Positions 1-11,215 of a stretch of 64,000 nucleotides of DNA are shown here, one piece after another. The stretch comes from Balneolaceae bacterium (GTDB taxonomy: Bacteria > Bacteroidota > Rhodothermia > Balneolales > Balneolaceae). Made by a program: the position numbers and the translations under genes. The notes below the pieces were generated by a model. That model saw only the letters and a list, made by a program, of their open reading frames with translations, was not told the origin of the DNA and made no database searches. The first letter of the stretch is position 1. Every line of letters starts with the position of its first letter. Where the stretch lies: assembly GCA_034521445.1 (NCBI GenBank), contig JAXHMM010000005.1, forward strand, positions 62,001 through 126,000, written 5' to 3'.

Positions 1-49
1 ATGACCGAGTGTCCCCCTGTGCGGAAGCTATGTTCGCCGGTCCCCGCCA

Positions 50-1645
50 TCAGAACCACCGGGTTTTGGAATGGTCTCGGAGCACCATGCGTGCGGCATT
101 GCGGCCGGCCGCTCCGAAGACGCCCCCTCCGGGGTGGCAGGAGGCCGAGGAGAGGTAGAGTCCGTCAACAGGAGTGCGGTAGTCGCTCATTTCGGGAAGG
201 GGCCGGAAAAGAAACATCTGGTCCAGGCTCATCTCCACGTGCATCACGTTGCCGCGCGGCATGGCGTGCTTTCGCTCGATGTCGAGGGGCGTCTGTATGT
301 AGCGGTCGATGAGACCGCCCTCCAGGTTGGGGGCGTAGCGGGTGAGCACGCTCCAGATCCTGTCGGCCTCCCGCTCGCGTATGTCGTCCCAGTTCACTCC
401 GCCGGCCAGCTCGTAGGGATGCCACTGCGCCCAGGCAAAGAGGGTATGTCCCCCGCTGGGCGCCACATCGTCATCGATGGCCGAAAAGGTCATGGCCAGT
501 ACGGCGGGCTCCTCCGGAGTGCGGCCCGCCCGGTAGTCGCCTATGGCGCGATTCATATAGTCCACCGAGGGCGCCAGAAGCTGCATGCCCTTGTGAATGT
601 GAGGGTCGCCGGGGCAGGCCCGGTACTCCGGCAGCTCCTCCACGGCGCAGCGGATGACCATGCCGAAGCCGTTCCCCACGTTGATGTTCTCCACCTTGCG
701 GTAGAAGTCCGGGTCAAGGTGACCGGCTCCAACAAGACGCATCATGGTGGTCTGCACGTGGGCATTGGAGATCACGGTATCCGCGGCGATCTCTTCCCCG
801 CCGGCGGCGCGCACGCCCCGGACAGCCCCCTCCTCCACCAGAATCTTCTCCACGGGGGTGGCGGTGCGCAAGGTCCCGCCGTGGTCCTCCAGGAATCCTT
901 TCAGGGCCTGGGTGAGCATGCCGCTGCCGCCGCGCGGGTGCTTGGCCCCGCTTCGGTGCAGCATGGACTGCCAGCCGGCGAAGTCGCCCGTCGCAGGGTG
1001 GTCGGGGGTGGGACCCGACTGCGCGGCAAACCAGGTGAGGGCGGCCTTGACGGCCGGGTGCTCGAAGGCATCGTCCACCACCTTGCCGTAGGGACTCAGG
1101 ATCTTCTGCAGGCCGTCCATGTGGTCGCCTTTGGCAAACATGCCGCCGCCCGACCACGGCCCGCGCAGCATCTCTGTGGCCAGATGGCGTCCGGTAGGCG
1201 GTTTAAGAAAGGTGCGCATCACCCCCTCATTCACCCTTCCCCAGAAGTCCACGAAGCTCCGGTAGTTTTCGGCGTCGGCCGGGGAGATGCGCGCAATGGA
1301 ATCGGCCGTGCGTTCCAGGTCGCGGAAAAAGTGGATCACCCCCTCCTCTTCCGGCAGCGGGTAGGACATCATCGGGTCCATGTCGATATATTCCAGTCCG
1401 TACTCCTCCAGTGCCAGCTCTTCTAAGATGCCCGTCTGGTGGATCATAATATGCACCGACGACCCCGTGTCCACCCGGAAACCCTCCGGATAGCCCTCGC
1501 TTCGGAACATGGTTTCGGTCTGAACCGCTCCTCCCGCCTGCTCCTGGCGCTCCAGCACGCAGACCGACCAGCCCTCGCGGGCCAGGTAACAGGCCGTCAC
1601 CAGGCCGTTATGCCCCGAACCCACCACGATTGCATCGTATTTCAT
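50..1645 (-). CDS. FAD-dependent oxidoreductase, PYROXD2/phytoene-desaturase-like
   Basis: A 531-residue flavoprotein of the CrtI/CrtO/PYROXD2 amine-oxidase-like group. It begins with a Rossmann dinucleotide-binding strand (YDAIVVGSGHNGL, residues 3-15) and ends with the family's C-terminal FAD-contact signature (SCHPGGGVFGAAGRNAA). Such enzymes desaturate, saturate or ketolate isoprenoid-like or other hydrophobic substrates; the substrate cannot be told here and no other carotenoid gene is nearby. An upstream in-frame ATG at 1669 is possible. I prefer the ATG at 1645 because it sits directly before the FAD strand, has a GAGG about 11 bases upstream, and leaves the inverted repeat at 1671-1691 outside the gene. 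It is transcribed divergently from sppA. Confidence 0.85.
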   Translation of the reverse strand: MKYDAIVVGSGHNGLVTACYLAREGWSVCVLERQEQAGGAVQTETMFRSEGYPEGFRVDTGSSVHIMIHQTGILEELALEEYGLEYIDMDPMMSYPLPEEEGVIHFFRDLERTADSIARISPADAENYRSFVDFWGRVNEGVMRTFLKPPTGRHLATEMLRGPWSGGGMFAKGDHMDGLQKILSPYGKVVDDAFEHPAVKAALTWFAAQSGPTPDHPATGDFAGWQSMLHRSGAKHPRGGSGMLTQALKGFLEDHGGTLRTATPVEKILVEEGAVRGVRAAGGEEIAADTVISNAHVQTTMMRLVGAGHLDPDFYRKVENINVGNGFGMVIRCAVEELPEYRACPGDPHIHKGMQLLAPSVDYMNRAIGDYRAGRTPEEPAVLAMTFSAIDDDVAPSGGHTLFAWAQWHPYELAGGVNWDDIREREADRIWSVLTRYAPNLEGGLIDRYIQTPLDIERKHAMPRGNVMHVEMSLDQMFLFRPLPEMSDYRTPVDGLYLSSASCHPGGGVFGAAGRNAARMVLRDHSKTRWF

Positions 1646-1670
1646 TGTATAAAATGCCTCATTTTTCATA

Positions 1671-1691
1671 ACATGCCGCTGACCGGCATGT
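1671..1691. promoter_or_regulatory. perfect inverted repeat in divergent promoter, candidate operator
   Basis: ACATGCCG, five bases (CTGAC), then CGGCATGT form a perfect 8-bp dyad between the FAD oxidoreductase start (1645) and the sppA start (1748). There is no T-run beside it, so it is a poor terminator. Its position suits a dimeric regulator controlling one or both divergent genes. The regulator is unknown. Confidence 0.4.
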
Positions 1692-1747
1692 CATACCAAC
1701 CGGAGCGCATGCAGCCAATTCAGAAACAAAACAATTTTTTTTAAAGG

Positions 1748-3550
1748 ATGAAATTTTTTAAAAGTCTGATCGCCGCCACGCTGGGCACCTTCCTCGCCCT
1801 GCTCATTGCTTTTTTCGTTCTTGTTATCACCTTTTCGGGAAGCGGACAGGCCCCTGAGCCCTACATCCGCGACAACACGGTGCTGGAGGTGCACATGAGC
1901 GGCAGCCTGCCTGCGCGCGACGCCCGTTCGCCCCTGGAGGAACTGTTCCCCACCGCCGCCAATTCCGGCGTTTCCCTTCAGTCCCTGCGCGAAAACCTCG
2001 ACAAGGCGGCCTCCCACGACAACATCGGGGGCGTACTGCTGGAGATCGACGTGATGACCGCCGGCTGGGCCAGCCTGGAGGAAGCGCGCCGCATCATCGA
2101 CCGTTTCCGGGAAGATTCCGACAAGTTCATCTACACAACCACCAACGACATCGGCCTCAACGAAAAGGGATACTACCTGGCCTCGGCGACCGACTCGGTA
2201 TTCTCGCCGCCGGAGACCTTCTTCGAATTCGACGGTTTCTACAGCGAGGTTATGTTCCTGGAGGGCCTTTTCAATAAAATAGGCCTGGAGGCGGAGATCG
2301 CACGCCACGGGGAGTACAAGGGGGCCGTGGAACCCTTTATGCAGCAGGAGCTCTCCGAGGAGAACCGCGAGCAGCTCAATGCCATCGTAGGCCGGGCCGG
2401 CGCCACCTTTGTGGAGGCCGCCTCAGCCAAGTCGGGCCTGGAGTCCGCGCAGGTCCACAGCCTGCTCAACGGGCAGCCCCAAATGTCAGCCCGATTCGGG
2501 TATGAGAACGGCTTCATCGACTCTCTTCTCTACCGCGACGAGCTGGAGAACCACATGAAGGGCCGTCTTGGGGTGGACGCAGGCGATGAGCTTCAGACGG
2601 TGGATTTTAAACGCTACACGCGGGTCACCAGCAGCTCCGCCGGACTCACCTCCCCCTCCACGCAAGACAGGATCGCCGTCATCTACGCCTCGGGCATGAT
2701 CGCGCCCGACCCGTTTACCGATTCGCCTTTCGGCGAGGGACAGATGATCAGCACCTCCTTCTTCGAGGAGCAGCTGGAAGAGATCCGGGATGACGGGGAC
2801 GTGAAGGCCCTGGTGGTACGGGTTAACAGCCCGGGCGGTTCCGGCTCCACCTCCGATGCCATATGGCGCATGCTCAACCAGATGCGCGACGAGATGCCCG
2901 TCATCGTCTCCATGGGCGACATGGCCGCTTCCGGGGGCTACTATATCGCCGCCGCGGCCGACACCATCCTTGCCGAGACCAACACCCTTACCGGCTCCAT
3001 CGGCGTCTTCTCCACCAAATTCAACGCCCAACAGCTCTTCAACGAGAAGCTGGGCCTCACCTTCGGCACGGTCACCAGCCACGAGCACGCCGACTGGCTG
3101 AGTCCCTCCCGCGGCTTCACGCCCTCCGAGCAGCAGGCCTTTCAGAAGTATGTCGACCGCTTCTACGATACCTTCATCACCAAGATGGCCGCCTCTCGCG
3201 GCATGGAAAAGCAGCGCATCGACGAGCTGGCCGGGGGACGCGTCTGGACCGGAGAGGCCGCACAGCAGAACGGGCTGGTGGACCTGCTCGGCGGCATGGA
3301 CCGCGCCCTCGAGGTGGCGGCCGCCAAGGCGGGTCTGGAGGCGTACCGCGTGTCCAGCTACCCGGAGCCTGAGAGCCTCTTCGAATTTTTTATGGGCAGC
3401 GCACAGACGCAGGTTCGCTCCTGGGTGCGCAGCCTGGTGCCAGGCTCAACACTTACGGCAGAGGCCGCCATCGAGGCGGAGCGCGCCATGGGCATCTTCG
3501 GGCGCCGCGACCCCCTGACCCTCTTCCCCTACGATATCACCGTAGAATAG
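1748..3550 (+). CDS. sppA: signal peptide peptidase SppA, 67K (long) type
   Basis: A 600-residue membrane-bound serine protease that degrades cleaved signal peptides. One N-terminal membrane segment (about residues 8-29) is followed by two tandem ClpP-fold domains, as in the long E. coli-type enzyme. The Ser/Lys dyad is split between the domains: K191 (HGEYKGAVEPF) in the first and S395 (DMAASGGYY) in the second. VNSPGGSGS near residue 360 is the typical oxyanion-side loop. The start follows an A/T-rich tract and AAAGG abuts the ATG. An MBL-fold gene starts 11 bases after the stop, so the two may be cotranscribed. Confidence 0.95.
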   Translation: MKFFKSLIAATLGTFLALLIAFFVLVITFSGSGQAPEPYIRDNTVLEVHMSGSLPARDARSPLEELFPTAANSGVSLQSLRENLDKAASHDNIGGVLLEIDVMTAGWASLEEARRIIDRFREDSDKFIYTTTNDIGLNEKGYYLASATDSVFSPPETFFEFDGFYSEVMFLEGLFNKIGLEAEIARHGEYKGAVEPFMQQELSEENREQLNAIVGRAGATFVEAASAKSGLESAQVHSLLNGQPQMSARFGYENGFIDSLLYRDELENHMKGRLGVDAGDELQTVDFKRYTRVTSSSAGLTSPSTQDRIAVIYASGMIAPDPFTDSPFGEGQMISTSFFEEQLEEIRDDGDVKALVVRVNSPGGSGSTSDAIWRMLNQMRDEMPVIVSMGDMAASGGYYIAAAADTILAETNTLTGSIGVFSTKFNAQQLFNEKLGLTFGTVTSHEHADWLSPSRGFTPSEQQAFQKYVDRFYDTFITKMAASRGMEKQRIDELAGGRVWTGEAAQQNGLVDLLGGMDRALEVAAAKAGLEAYRVSSYPEPESLFEFFMGSAQTQVRSWVRSLVPGSTLTAEAAIEAERAMGIFGRRDPLTLFPYDITVE

Positions 3551-3561
3551 AGGGGCGTCCG

Positions 3562-4428
3562 ATGGAGATGGGAGCGTTTCGGGTGGAGCAGCTCAGCGAA
3601 GGCCACTTCCGCATTTTCGAGGACGGCCACATCCGGCGCGAGCCCTCCTCGCCCTACGGGCACGGGAAAGAAGGGGGCGGCGTCCCGGAGGGACTGCGCA
3701 GACCCGGCTACCGCATCGGCATAGGACCCATCCTGGTGAGCCGCGGGGACACCCATCTGCTGCTGGATGCCGGTCTGGGATGGGGACTCGACGCAGGAAG
3801 CGCCTACGGGGAGGTCTCCAATGTGCTCACCAACCTGGAGATTTTCGGCCTGGGGGCAGGCGACATCGCTCACGTGGTGCTCTCCCACCTTCACTACGAT
3901 CACGCCGCGGGATGTACCTGGAGCGATGCCGAAAACGTCACGCGCCCCACTTTTCCCAACGCACGCTACCATTTGCAGCGCGCGGAGTGGGACGACGCCC
4001 TGGCCCGCTACGACCGCGACAAGGTGAAGGCCGGGGCCGGCTATGAGCTGGATGAACTTTTCCGCCTGGCGGCCGACGGGCGATTCCATTTTCTGGAGGA
4101 TCGCGAGACCGAAATCGTGCCCGGGATACGTGTCATGCGGACCGGGGGACATACGCCGGGCCACCAGGCGGTGCGTGTGGGAATGCCCGACGAGGAGGGA
4201 GCCTTCTGGTACCTGGGCGACCTGCTGCCTACCCACGGCCAGCTCAATCACTACGACATGCAGCATATGGACCGCGATCCCCTGGAGGCGAAAAAGCAGA
4301 AAGTGCGGCTGCTTAAAAGGATTTACCGGGAGCAGGGCGTGCTTCTTTTCTACCATTCGCGCCACGCCCGTTCGGGCACCCTGCTGAGAGATGAGAGGCA
4401 GCGCTACATACTGAACGAGAAAAGCTGA
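3562..4428 (+). CDS. MBL-fold metallohydrolase
   Basis: A 288-residue metallo-beta-lactamase-fold hydrolase. The di-metal signature SHLHYDH occupies residues 108-114 (H109, H111, D113, H114), and later ligands are visible in GGHTPGH, YLGDLLPTH and the C-terminal YHSRHA. There is no signal peptide, so it is probably cytoplasmic. The family includes lactonases, glyoxalase II-like thioesterases and other hydrolases, and the substrate cannot be read from sequence. It follows sppA by 11 bases and is convergent with rho. Confidence 0.85.
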   Translation: MEMGAFRVEQLSEGHFRIFEDGHIRREPSSPYGHGKEGGGVPEGLRRPGYRIGIGPILVSRGDTHLLLDAGLGWGLDAGSAYGEVSNVLTNLEIFGLGAGDIAHVVLSHLHYDHAAGCTWSDAENVTRPTFPNARYHLQRAEWDDALARYDRDKVKAGAGYELDELFRLAADGRFHFLEDRETEIVPGIRVMRTGGHTPGHQAVRVGMPDEEGAFWYLGDLLPTHGQLNHYDMQHMDRDPLEAKKQKVRLLKRIYREQGVLLFYHSRHARSGTLLRDERQRYILNEKS

Positions 4429-4468
4429 GCGCAACTGTGCGCCATGGCTGCGCCGGGTCGGGAGGCCC

Positions 4469-6001
<1,533 letters not shown>

Positions 6002-6139
6002 AATGCTCGTTTGTATAGCGTTTAAATTGGATTGGAATGAAAATAGGTACGAAAAAAGCTTAGACGACCCCTAAGGGAGTTAATCTCCACTGCAAGCTGA
6101 AGGCAATCCGGGGCGGAAGAAGTTCAGGCAGATATGAAT

Positions 6140-7435
6140 TCAACGGGATTTAGAAAAAGAGAACACCCATTCCCGAACCGTGGCATAAAAGTAAAAACTT
6201 CCTGCAAAAATTACTAATTCACTTTGCAGGTCCCTCATCAGGGAGAGGCGTTCACCGGAGCGGGAAGGAAATTCGGATAATTCCGGAAGGCCGGGCGATA
6301 AATCATCCAACCGGGCCGACCGGGCCGTTTCAAGGTTATAATAATAGATTTTTTTGAATTCCGAAAATGCCTGCAGCAGGTCGGGGCCCGCCTTGTCGCG
6401 CATCAGAGCGAACACCAGCACCGCTTCAGAAACGGGGCGGCGGGCCGCGACGGCCTCCTTGAGTGCGCAGGCAGCCGCGGTATTGTGGGCCCCGTCAAAA
6501 AACCACTCCAGGTCGGGATGAAGCCGCTCAAAACGCGCCGGCAGGGGAAAATTCTGCGGAGCGCGGGTGAGTCCACGTCCCACCGTTACGTCATCCATGG
6601 GAAAGTCATCCGACAGCAGACGTGCGGCGCGCCAGGCCATGGCCAGGTTGTGGGCCTGCACCGGGGGCAGGGCACCCACCCACGCCTCGAAGCCGCCCCC
6701 CTTCTTATCCCGGGACGGCTCCAGTCGAAAGAGACCGTCTTTCAGGGCATAGCGCAAATCGTCCGTGCCGTACAGGGAAGCGCCGCGTTCCGCCGCCGCT
6801 TCACGGATCACTTTCCGTGCGTCAGGACTCACGTTGCCGGTGAGCACGGGCACGCCGGATTTGACGATGCCGGCTTTCTCCCGGGCAATTTCCGGCACAG
6901 TCTCCCCCAGCAGATCGGTATGGTCCAGCGAGACGTTGGTGATGATCGACAGCACCGGAGAGATCACGTTGGTGGCATCCAGTTTTCCACCCAGACCCGT
7001 CTCCACCACGGCCAGGTCCACCTGCCTCTCTGCAAACCACCAGAAGGCGAGGGCTGTGGTCAGCTCGAAATAGGATAGCCTGAAAGAGGTGATAAGGTCT
7101 TCGTGCGTGCGGAAGTAAGCCAGCATCTCTCCGTCGGTGATCATCTTCCCGTCCACCCGGAAGCGCTCGTGAATACGCTGAAGGTGGGGAGAAGTGTAGA
7201 GGCCGGTGCGCCATCCCCCCTCCCGCCAGACCGAGGCGATGAGCGAACAGGTGCTGCCCTTGCCGTTTGTGCCCGCCACGTGCACCGAGGCGAAGCGATC
7301 CTGGGGATTGCCGGACACTTCCAGATAGCGCCTGAAGCGCTCCAGATCGAAGTTGGCCGCCTCCGGACCGGAGGTGGAGAATTTAGGCATCTGCTCCAGA
7401 TAGTCGTGCACCTGGCCGATTCGTTGGAATCTCAT
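6140..7435 (-). CDS. folC: bifunctional folylpolyglutamate synthase / dihydrofolate synthase
   Basis: A 431-residue Mur-ligase-family enzyme that adds glutamate to dihydropteroate and folates using ATP. The P-loop is VAGTNGKGST at 53-62. LYTSPHL and the ALAFWWFAE/VVETGLGGKLDATN stretch are typical of FolC, as is SIITNVSLDHTDLLG. The C-terminal glutamate-ligase domain carries DGAHN. Length is normal for the family. It is divergent from pyrD across 88 bp and lies upstream of rho on the same strand. Confidence 0.95.
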   Translation of the reverse strand: MRFQRIGQVHDYLEQMPKFSTSGPEAANFDLERFRRYLEVSGNPQDRFASVHVAGTNGKGSTCSLIASVWREGGWRTGLYTSPHLQRIHERFRVDGKMITDGEMLAYFRTHEDLITSFRLSYFELTTALAFWWFAERQVDLAVVETGLGGKLDATNVISPVLSIITNVSLDHTDLLGETVPEIAREKAGIVKSGVPVLTGNVSPDARKVIREAAAERGASLYGTDDLRYALKDGLFRLEPSRDKKGGGFEAWVGALPPVQAHNLAMAWRAARLLSDDFPMDDVTVGRGLTRAPQNFPLPARFERLHPDLEWFFDGAHNTAAACALKEAVAARRPVSEAVLVFALMRDKAGPDLLQAFSEFKKIYYYNLETARSARLDDLSPGLPELSEFPSRSGERLSLMRDLQSELVIFAGSFYFYATVREWVFSFSKSR

Positions 7436-7523
7436 GACCTGAAGATAGCGGTATTGACCGGGGGAATCCTAATTTCGTTCTTTTGAGAAGGCTCTGTACC
7501 TTGTCCGGGCTAACCTCGGACAC

Positions 7524-8627
7524 ATGATCATGGTATACCAATCGCTGCTGAAGCCCCTCCTTTTTCGCCTCGAGGCCGAAAAGGCGCATGAGTTGGTCTA
7601 CGATTTCGCACGAAAAATTTCGGACATCCCGCTGGGAAGGGATTTGACCCGGCTGATCTACGGCTACACCTCCCCTGTCCTCGCCCAAGATCTCTTGGGA
7701 CTTCATTTTCCCAATCCCGTCGGCCTGGCGGCAGGATTCGACAAGAACGGGTACCTACCTGAGATACTGGAAGCCGCCGGGTTCGGTTTCATGGAAGCGG
7801 GAAGCATTACCGCGCGCGCCAGCACCGGCAATGCCCGGCCCCGCATGTTCCGCCTGCCCGATGACCACGCCCTGGTGAACCGTATGGGACTGAATAACGA
7901 CGGGGCCCGGACCGTGTGCCGTCGCCTGGCGAATCGAAGGTGTGATATTCCGGTGGGCATCAATATCGCCAAGACGCACGACTCGAAGATTACCGGCGAC
8001 GCCGCCATCAACGATTACGTACTGAGCTACCGGGAAGCACAACACACAGCCGATTACATCACACTGAATATTTCATGTCCGAATACGGCCGACGGCCGAA
8101 CCTTTGAAGAACCAAATGCCCTGGACGAGCTCCTGTCCGCCACCAGGAGCCGCGATGACGCCGGAACGACCCCCACCCTGGTTAAATTTTCATCGGACCT
8201 GCCGCGCGATGAGCTATGGCGCCTGGTGGAACGTTGCGAAGACCACCGGGTGAACGGTTACGTAGCCGTCAATACCACCGGCAGCAGAATGGGATTGGCC
8301 AGCGATCCTGAACGTCTCTCGCAGATCGGGCGGGGCGGACTGAGCGGGCGCCCCTTGTTTTCACGGAGTCTTCGCACCGTTGGATGGATTCGGGAAATCG
8401 CAGGCGACAAAAAACCCATCATTGGAGTGGGGGGCATTGATTCTTTCGAGGCAGCACAGGCCATGCTCCGGGCAGGCGCCGATCTCCTGCAAATCTATAC
8501 CGGGCTGGTTTACGAGGGACCCGGGCTGGTGAGACGCATCAACCGGGGCCTGGCGCGGTATCTCAGGGAGAAGAGCCTGAACTCTCCTGCCAAACTTCGG
8601 CAGAACGCCACGGTCCAGGGTCCCTGA
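7524..8627 (+). CDS. pyrD: dihydroorotate dehydrogenase (quinone), class 2
   Basis: A 367-residue FMN enzyme of pyrimidine synthesis that oxidises dihydroorotate and passes electrons to membrane quinone. It has the class 2 N-terminal amphipathic extension (about 1-45) used for membrane attachment. NISCPNT at 182-188 carries the class 2 catalytic base Ser184. GLAAGFDKNG near 67-76 and the C-terminal GVGGIDS/LLQIYTGLVYEGPGLV contact FMN. A second in-frame ATG at 7530 could be the true start. It is convergent with the next gene, 16 bases away. Confidence 0.95.
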   Translation: MIMVYQSLLKPLLFRLEAEKAHELVYDFARKISDIPLGRDLTRLIYGYTSPVLAQDLLGLHFPNPVGLAAGFDKNGYLPEILEAAGFGFMEAGSITARASTGNARPRMFRLPDDHALVNRMGLNNDGARTVCRRLANRRCDIPVGINIAKTHDSKITGDAAINDYVLSYREAQHTADYITLNISCPNTADGRTFEEPNALDELLSATRSRDDAGTTPTLVKFSSDLPRDELWRLVERCEDHRVNGYVAVNTTGSRMGLASDPERLSQIGRGGLSGRPLFSRSLRTVGWIREIAGDKKPIIGVGGIDSFEAAQAMLRAGADLLQIYTGLVYEGPGLVRRINRGLARYLREKSLNSPAKLRQNATVQGP

Positions 8628-8643
8628 CAGGGAATCCGCAGAA

Positions 8644-11148
8644 TCAACGCAGCGAAATGGGAAAATGGTAGGTACATTGTATGTTGGCCGCCTCACCCTG
8701 CACGTGCACGGGCAGGAAGCGAAGGTGCGCAGGGAATTCGCGGGTCAGGACATCTTCCAGGCCCAGCCCCGTGGTCGAGCCCTGCAGTTCCCATGACAGG
8801 GGTACGCCCTGCCGGTCCACCCTGAAACGGTAGCTGATGGTGCCTTCCAACCTCATACCCTGCAGAGACTCGGGTATGCGCAGATGCTCCATAAAGGCAT
8901 CCAGTCCCTCCCGGATAACAAGCTCAGAGTCCGTCTCTTCGCAGGTACGAAAGTCCCGCGCGGCGGCCTCGCCTGTATCAATTTGCAGTTCGTCGAGCAG
9001 CGCCTCTGCTCTCCCCGCCAGCTCATGTTCCCCGAACTCACTGAGAAAGTCCTCCAGGGCCGCTCGCACGCGATCCCAGTGCGTACCTGCATAGCGGGCG
9101 GAGCGGCCGGTATCCGCAGGCCCCTCATTCTCACGGGTCCTGGCCTCCTCCGCATGCAGTTCGATCGCACGCATATACAGCTCCGGTGCTATAGAAGCCT
9201 GGGAATGATCCTTGGCCATCTGACGCAGCTTCAGGGCGGCTTCACCTGTTGTACGCAGGGTGTCCCTCAACAGGGAGCGGGCGGTCCTTCTCAGGGAATC
9301 CTCAAGCGAAATGGAGGTTTGGTGGTCGGCGCTTCGTTCATAGGCCGCGCCGTAGCGATCACGTCCCTCACGCAGGATCTCCCGGGCGAGGGCCGAGTCT
9401 CCCTGTGCCAGGTAGAGCTGCTCAAGTGAAAAGAGTCCCACCTTGGCCACGGGACTCTCCGGGTAGCGTTCCGCCGCCCTGCGGTAATAGGTGGCTGCGC
9501 TGTCGGGCATGGCCAGTGAGAATCGAAAGTGGTGGCCCAGCTGCAGACTGAGTTCGGCCAGGCGATTGCGCATGCGGTCCTGAGCCTCCGGTGTCAAAGG
9601 AATGGCCTCAAGGTTCAGGTCGATGACCTCACTGGCGCTCTCCTGTTCTTCCGTGTACGGCTCCTCGGGAACAGGTGGGCTTTCCCCGTACCCGCTATCG
9701 GATCCGCCCTGCGTGCGCCAGTTGTCCTGCAACGGCCGTTCTCCCCAGTACGCCCTGAACTGATTCCGGGCTTCCTGTCGCATGGATGGGTTTCGATGGT
9801 TCAGAAATCCGAATAGCGCCCAGTTACCGGAGCCGGGATCCGCATTCCGGTGCGGCGCACCGTAAAGGCGGTCGCTTTGACGCATCTGGTTCTCCCTGAG
9901 GGCTTCCAGCCGCCTGTTTCTCTCCTCCTCCAGCAGTTTTTCGCGTTCCAGGGCTGGTAGGGAGCCCAGCCAGAGCAGACTGTCCATCCGTTGCATGCGA
10001 TGCCGCATTCCCGCATAGTCGCGGTAAGGGGTAGCAGCCAGCGAATCACGGTCCGGATTCAGGATGTTTGAAAAGGCGGAGGGCGAAAGGCCGGATGCGG
10101 AGTCAAAATAGGCTGCCGCTTTCAGATAGTCGGATTGCTGCCGCACATAGAGTGACCCCAGGCGATAGTAGGTGTCTGCCCGTATCCCCGGTACTCCCCC
10201 GGCTGTATTCGAACGCAGGGTTTGCAACAGGTTCAGATAGGTGCGTTCAGCCTGTTCGTGGTTGCCCTTCGCTTCTTCTGTTTTCGCCTGCTCCAGGACA
10301 ATATGATGTCGGTAACCGTAAAATTTGTCGTCCCGGAGCAACTCCCTGAGAATGTCCGCTGATTCCTCGGTATTTCCCATCTTTCGCGCCATATCTGATT
10401 TTTTTACGGCGGACAAGAAGAGGTAGATCGGTTCAGGGTACCCCTGAGACACGTTGGTATACGCATAGTATGCTTCCACCCAGCTGCCTCGTTCTTCCAA
10501 TACCTGTCCGAACAGAAAGTGGGTTCTTGCCCGCAGGTCTCCTGGAGGAAGCTCGCTTGTGGCCTCTTCCAGCATGGTGCGCGACTCGTTCAGCCTCCCG
10601 TTGCGGGCATGCGTCTGGGCCAGCAACGCTTTGGCCTCTGCCCGGTAGTTGCGGTCTTCGGTTACGGCAAGTCTGCCGAGTTCTCCCTGCAGGTAGGCCG
10701 TTTGGAGAGAATCCCTGTTCATTTCGTAAAGCACCCGGCCCTTCCATATTACCGCCTTCTGGCGGTATGCACTCTCCATATCGGATGCCAGCTCGTCAAA
10801 GCTCTGAAGAGCGCGATAGGGTCTCCCCAGATAATACAGGGAGCGGGCACGAAGGAATTGTGCCTCGCCGGTCCACCTGGAGTCAGGAAAGTTCCGAAGA
10901 AGCTCCCCGGTTTTGGCGATGGCCTTCTCGAAGGGTTCCTCCTGTCCCGCCCTTCTTTCGGGAAAGAGCTGGATCCACGGATCTGTAAAGCGGTCGAAAT
11001 CCTGTTGAAGCGCATCCTCTCCTGCCCTGAATTCCTGCTGTGCGTTGTAGAGGCGGTTGTAATAGGCGCGAAAGTCGGTCCAGGACCGTGAAACCGTTGA
11101 ACAGCCGGCCAACAGAAGCGCTAGCAGTATGAACGCCGCCTTTTTCAT
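8644..11148 (-). CDS. TPR lipoprotein with TonB-C-like C-terminal domain (PorW/SprE-like?)
   Basis: An 834-residue predicted lipoprotein: the signal sequence ends in the lipobox LLAGC (Cys16). Most of the protein is helical TPR-like repeat, including the opening RAYYNRLYNAQQEF motif seen in Bacteroidetes TPR lipoproteins. The last ~80 residues (EGTISYRFRVDRQG onward, ending FLPV and FPISL) match the shape of a TonB C-terminal domain. The size, lipobox and TPRs resemble the type IX secretion lipoprotein PorW/SprE, but I cannot confirm that assignment, and the TonB-C tail is not a feature I know from PorW. It lies 67 bp downstream of pyk on the same strand. Confidence 0.7.
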   Translation of the reverse strand: MKKAAFILLALLLAGCSTVSRSWTDFRAYYNRLYNAQQEFRAGEDALQQDFDRFTDPWIQLFPERRAGQEEPFEKAIAKTGELLRNFPDSRWTGEAQFLRARSLYYLGRPYRALQSFDELASDMESAYRQKAVIWKGRVLYEMNRDSLQTAYLQGELGRLAVTEDRNYRAEAKALLAQTHARNGRLNESRTMLEEATSELPPGDLRARTHFLFGQVLEERGSWVEAYYAYTNVSQGYPEPIYLFLSAVKKSDMARKMGNTEESADILRELLRDDKFYGYRHHIVLEQAKTEEAKGNHEQAERTYLNLLQTLRSNTAGGVPGIRADTYYRLGSLYVRQQSDYLKAAAYFDSASGLSPSAFSNILNPDRDSLAATPYRDYAGMRHRMQRMDSLLWLGSLPALEREKLLEEERNRRLEALRENQMRQSDRLYGAPHRNADPGSGNWALFGFLNHRNPSMRQEARNQFRAYWGERPLQDNWRTQGGSDSGYGESPPVPEEPYTEEQESASEVIDLNLEAIPLTPEAQDRMRNRLAELSLQLGHHFRFSLAMPDSAATYYRRAAERYPESPVAKVGLFSLEQLYLAQGDSALAREILREGRDRYGAAYERSADHQTSISLEDSLRRTARSLLRDTLRTTGEAALKLRQMAKDHSQASIAPELYMRAIELHAEEARTRENEGPADTGRSARYAGTHWDRVRAALEDFLSEFGEHELAGRAEALLDELQIDTGEAAARDFRTCEETDSELVIREGLDAFMEHLRIPESLQGMRLEGTISYRFRVDRQGVPLSWELQGSTTGLGLEDVLTREFPAHLRFLPVHVQGEAANIQCTYHFPISLR

Positions 11149-11215
11149 ATACTGACGTGCCTTGAAGGTGGTAGAAGTGCGGACCGTGTCATGGCCTGAA
11201 TGCGAAGATGCAGCG

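Noticed and set aside
1-49. Possible gene fragment at the left edge
   Set aside because: Only 49 bases lie before the first stop codon, too little to assign; the 103-codon plus frame through it is antisense to the FAD oxidoreductase.
6069-6077. CCCTAAGGG palindrome upstream of rho as a terminator or attenuator
   Set aside because: The stem is only four base pairs and no T-run follows on either strand.
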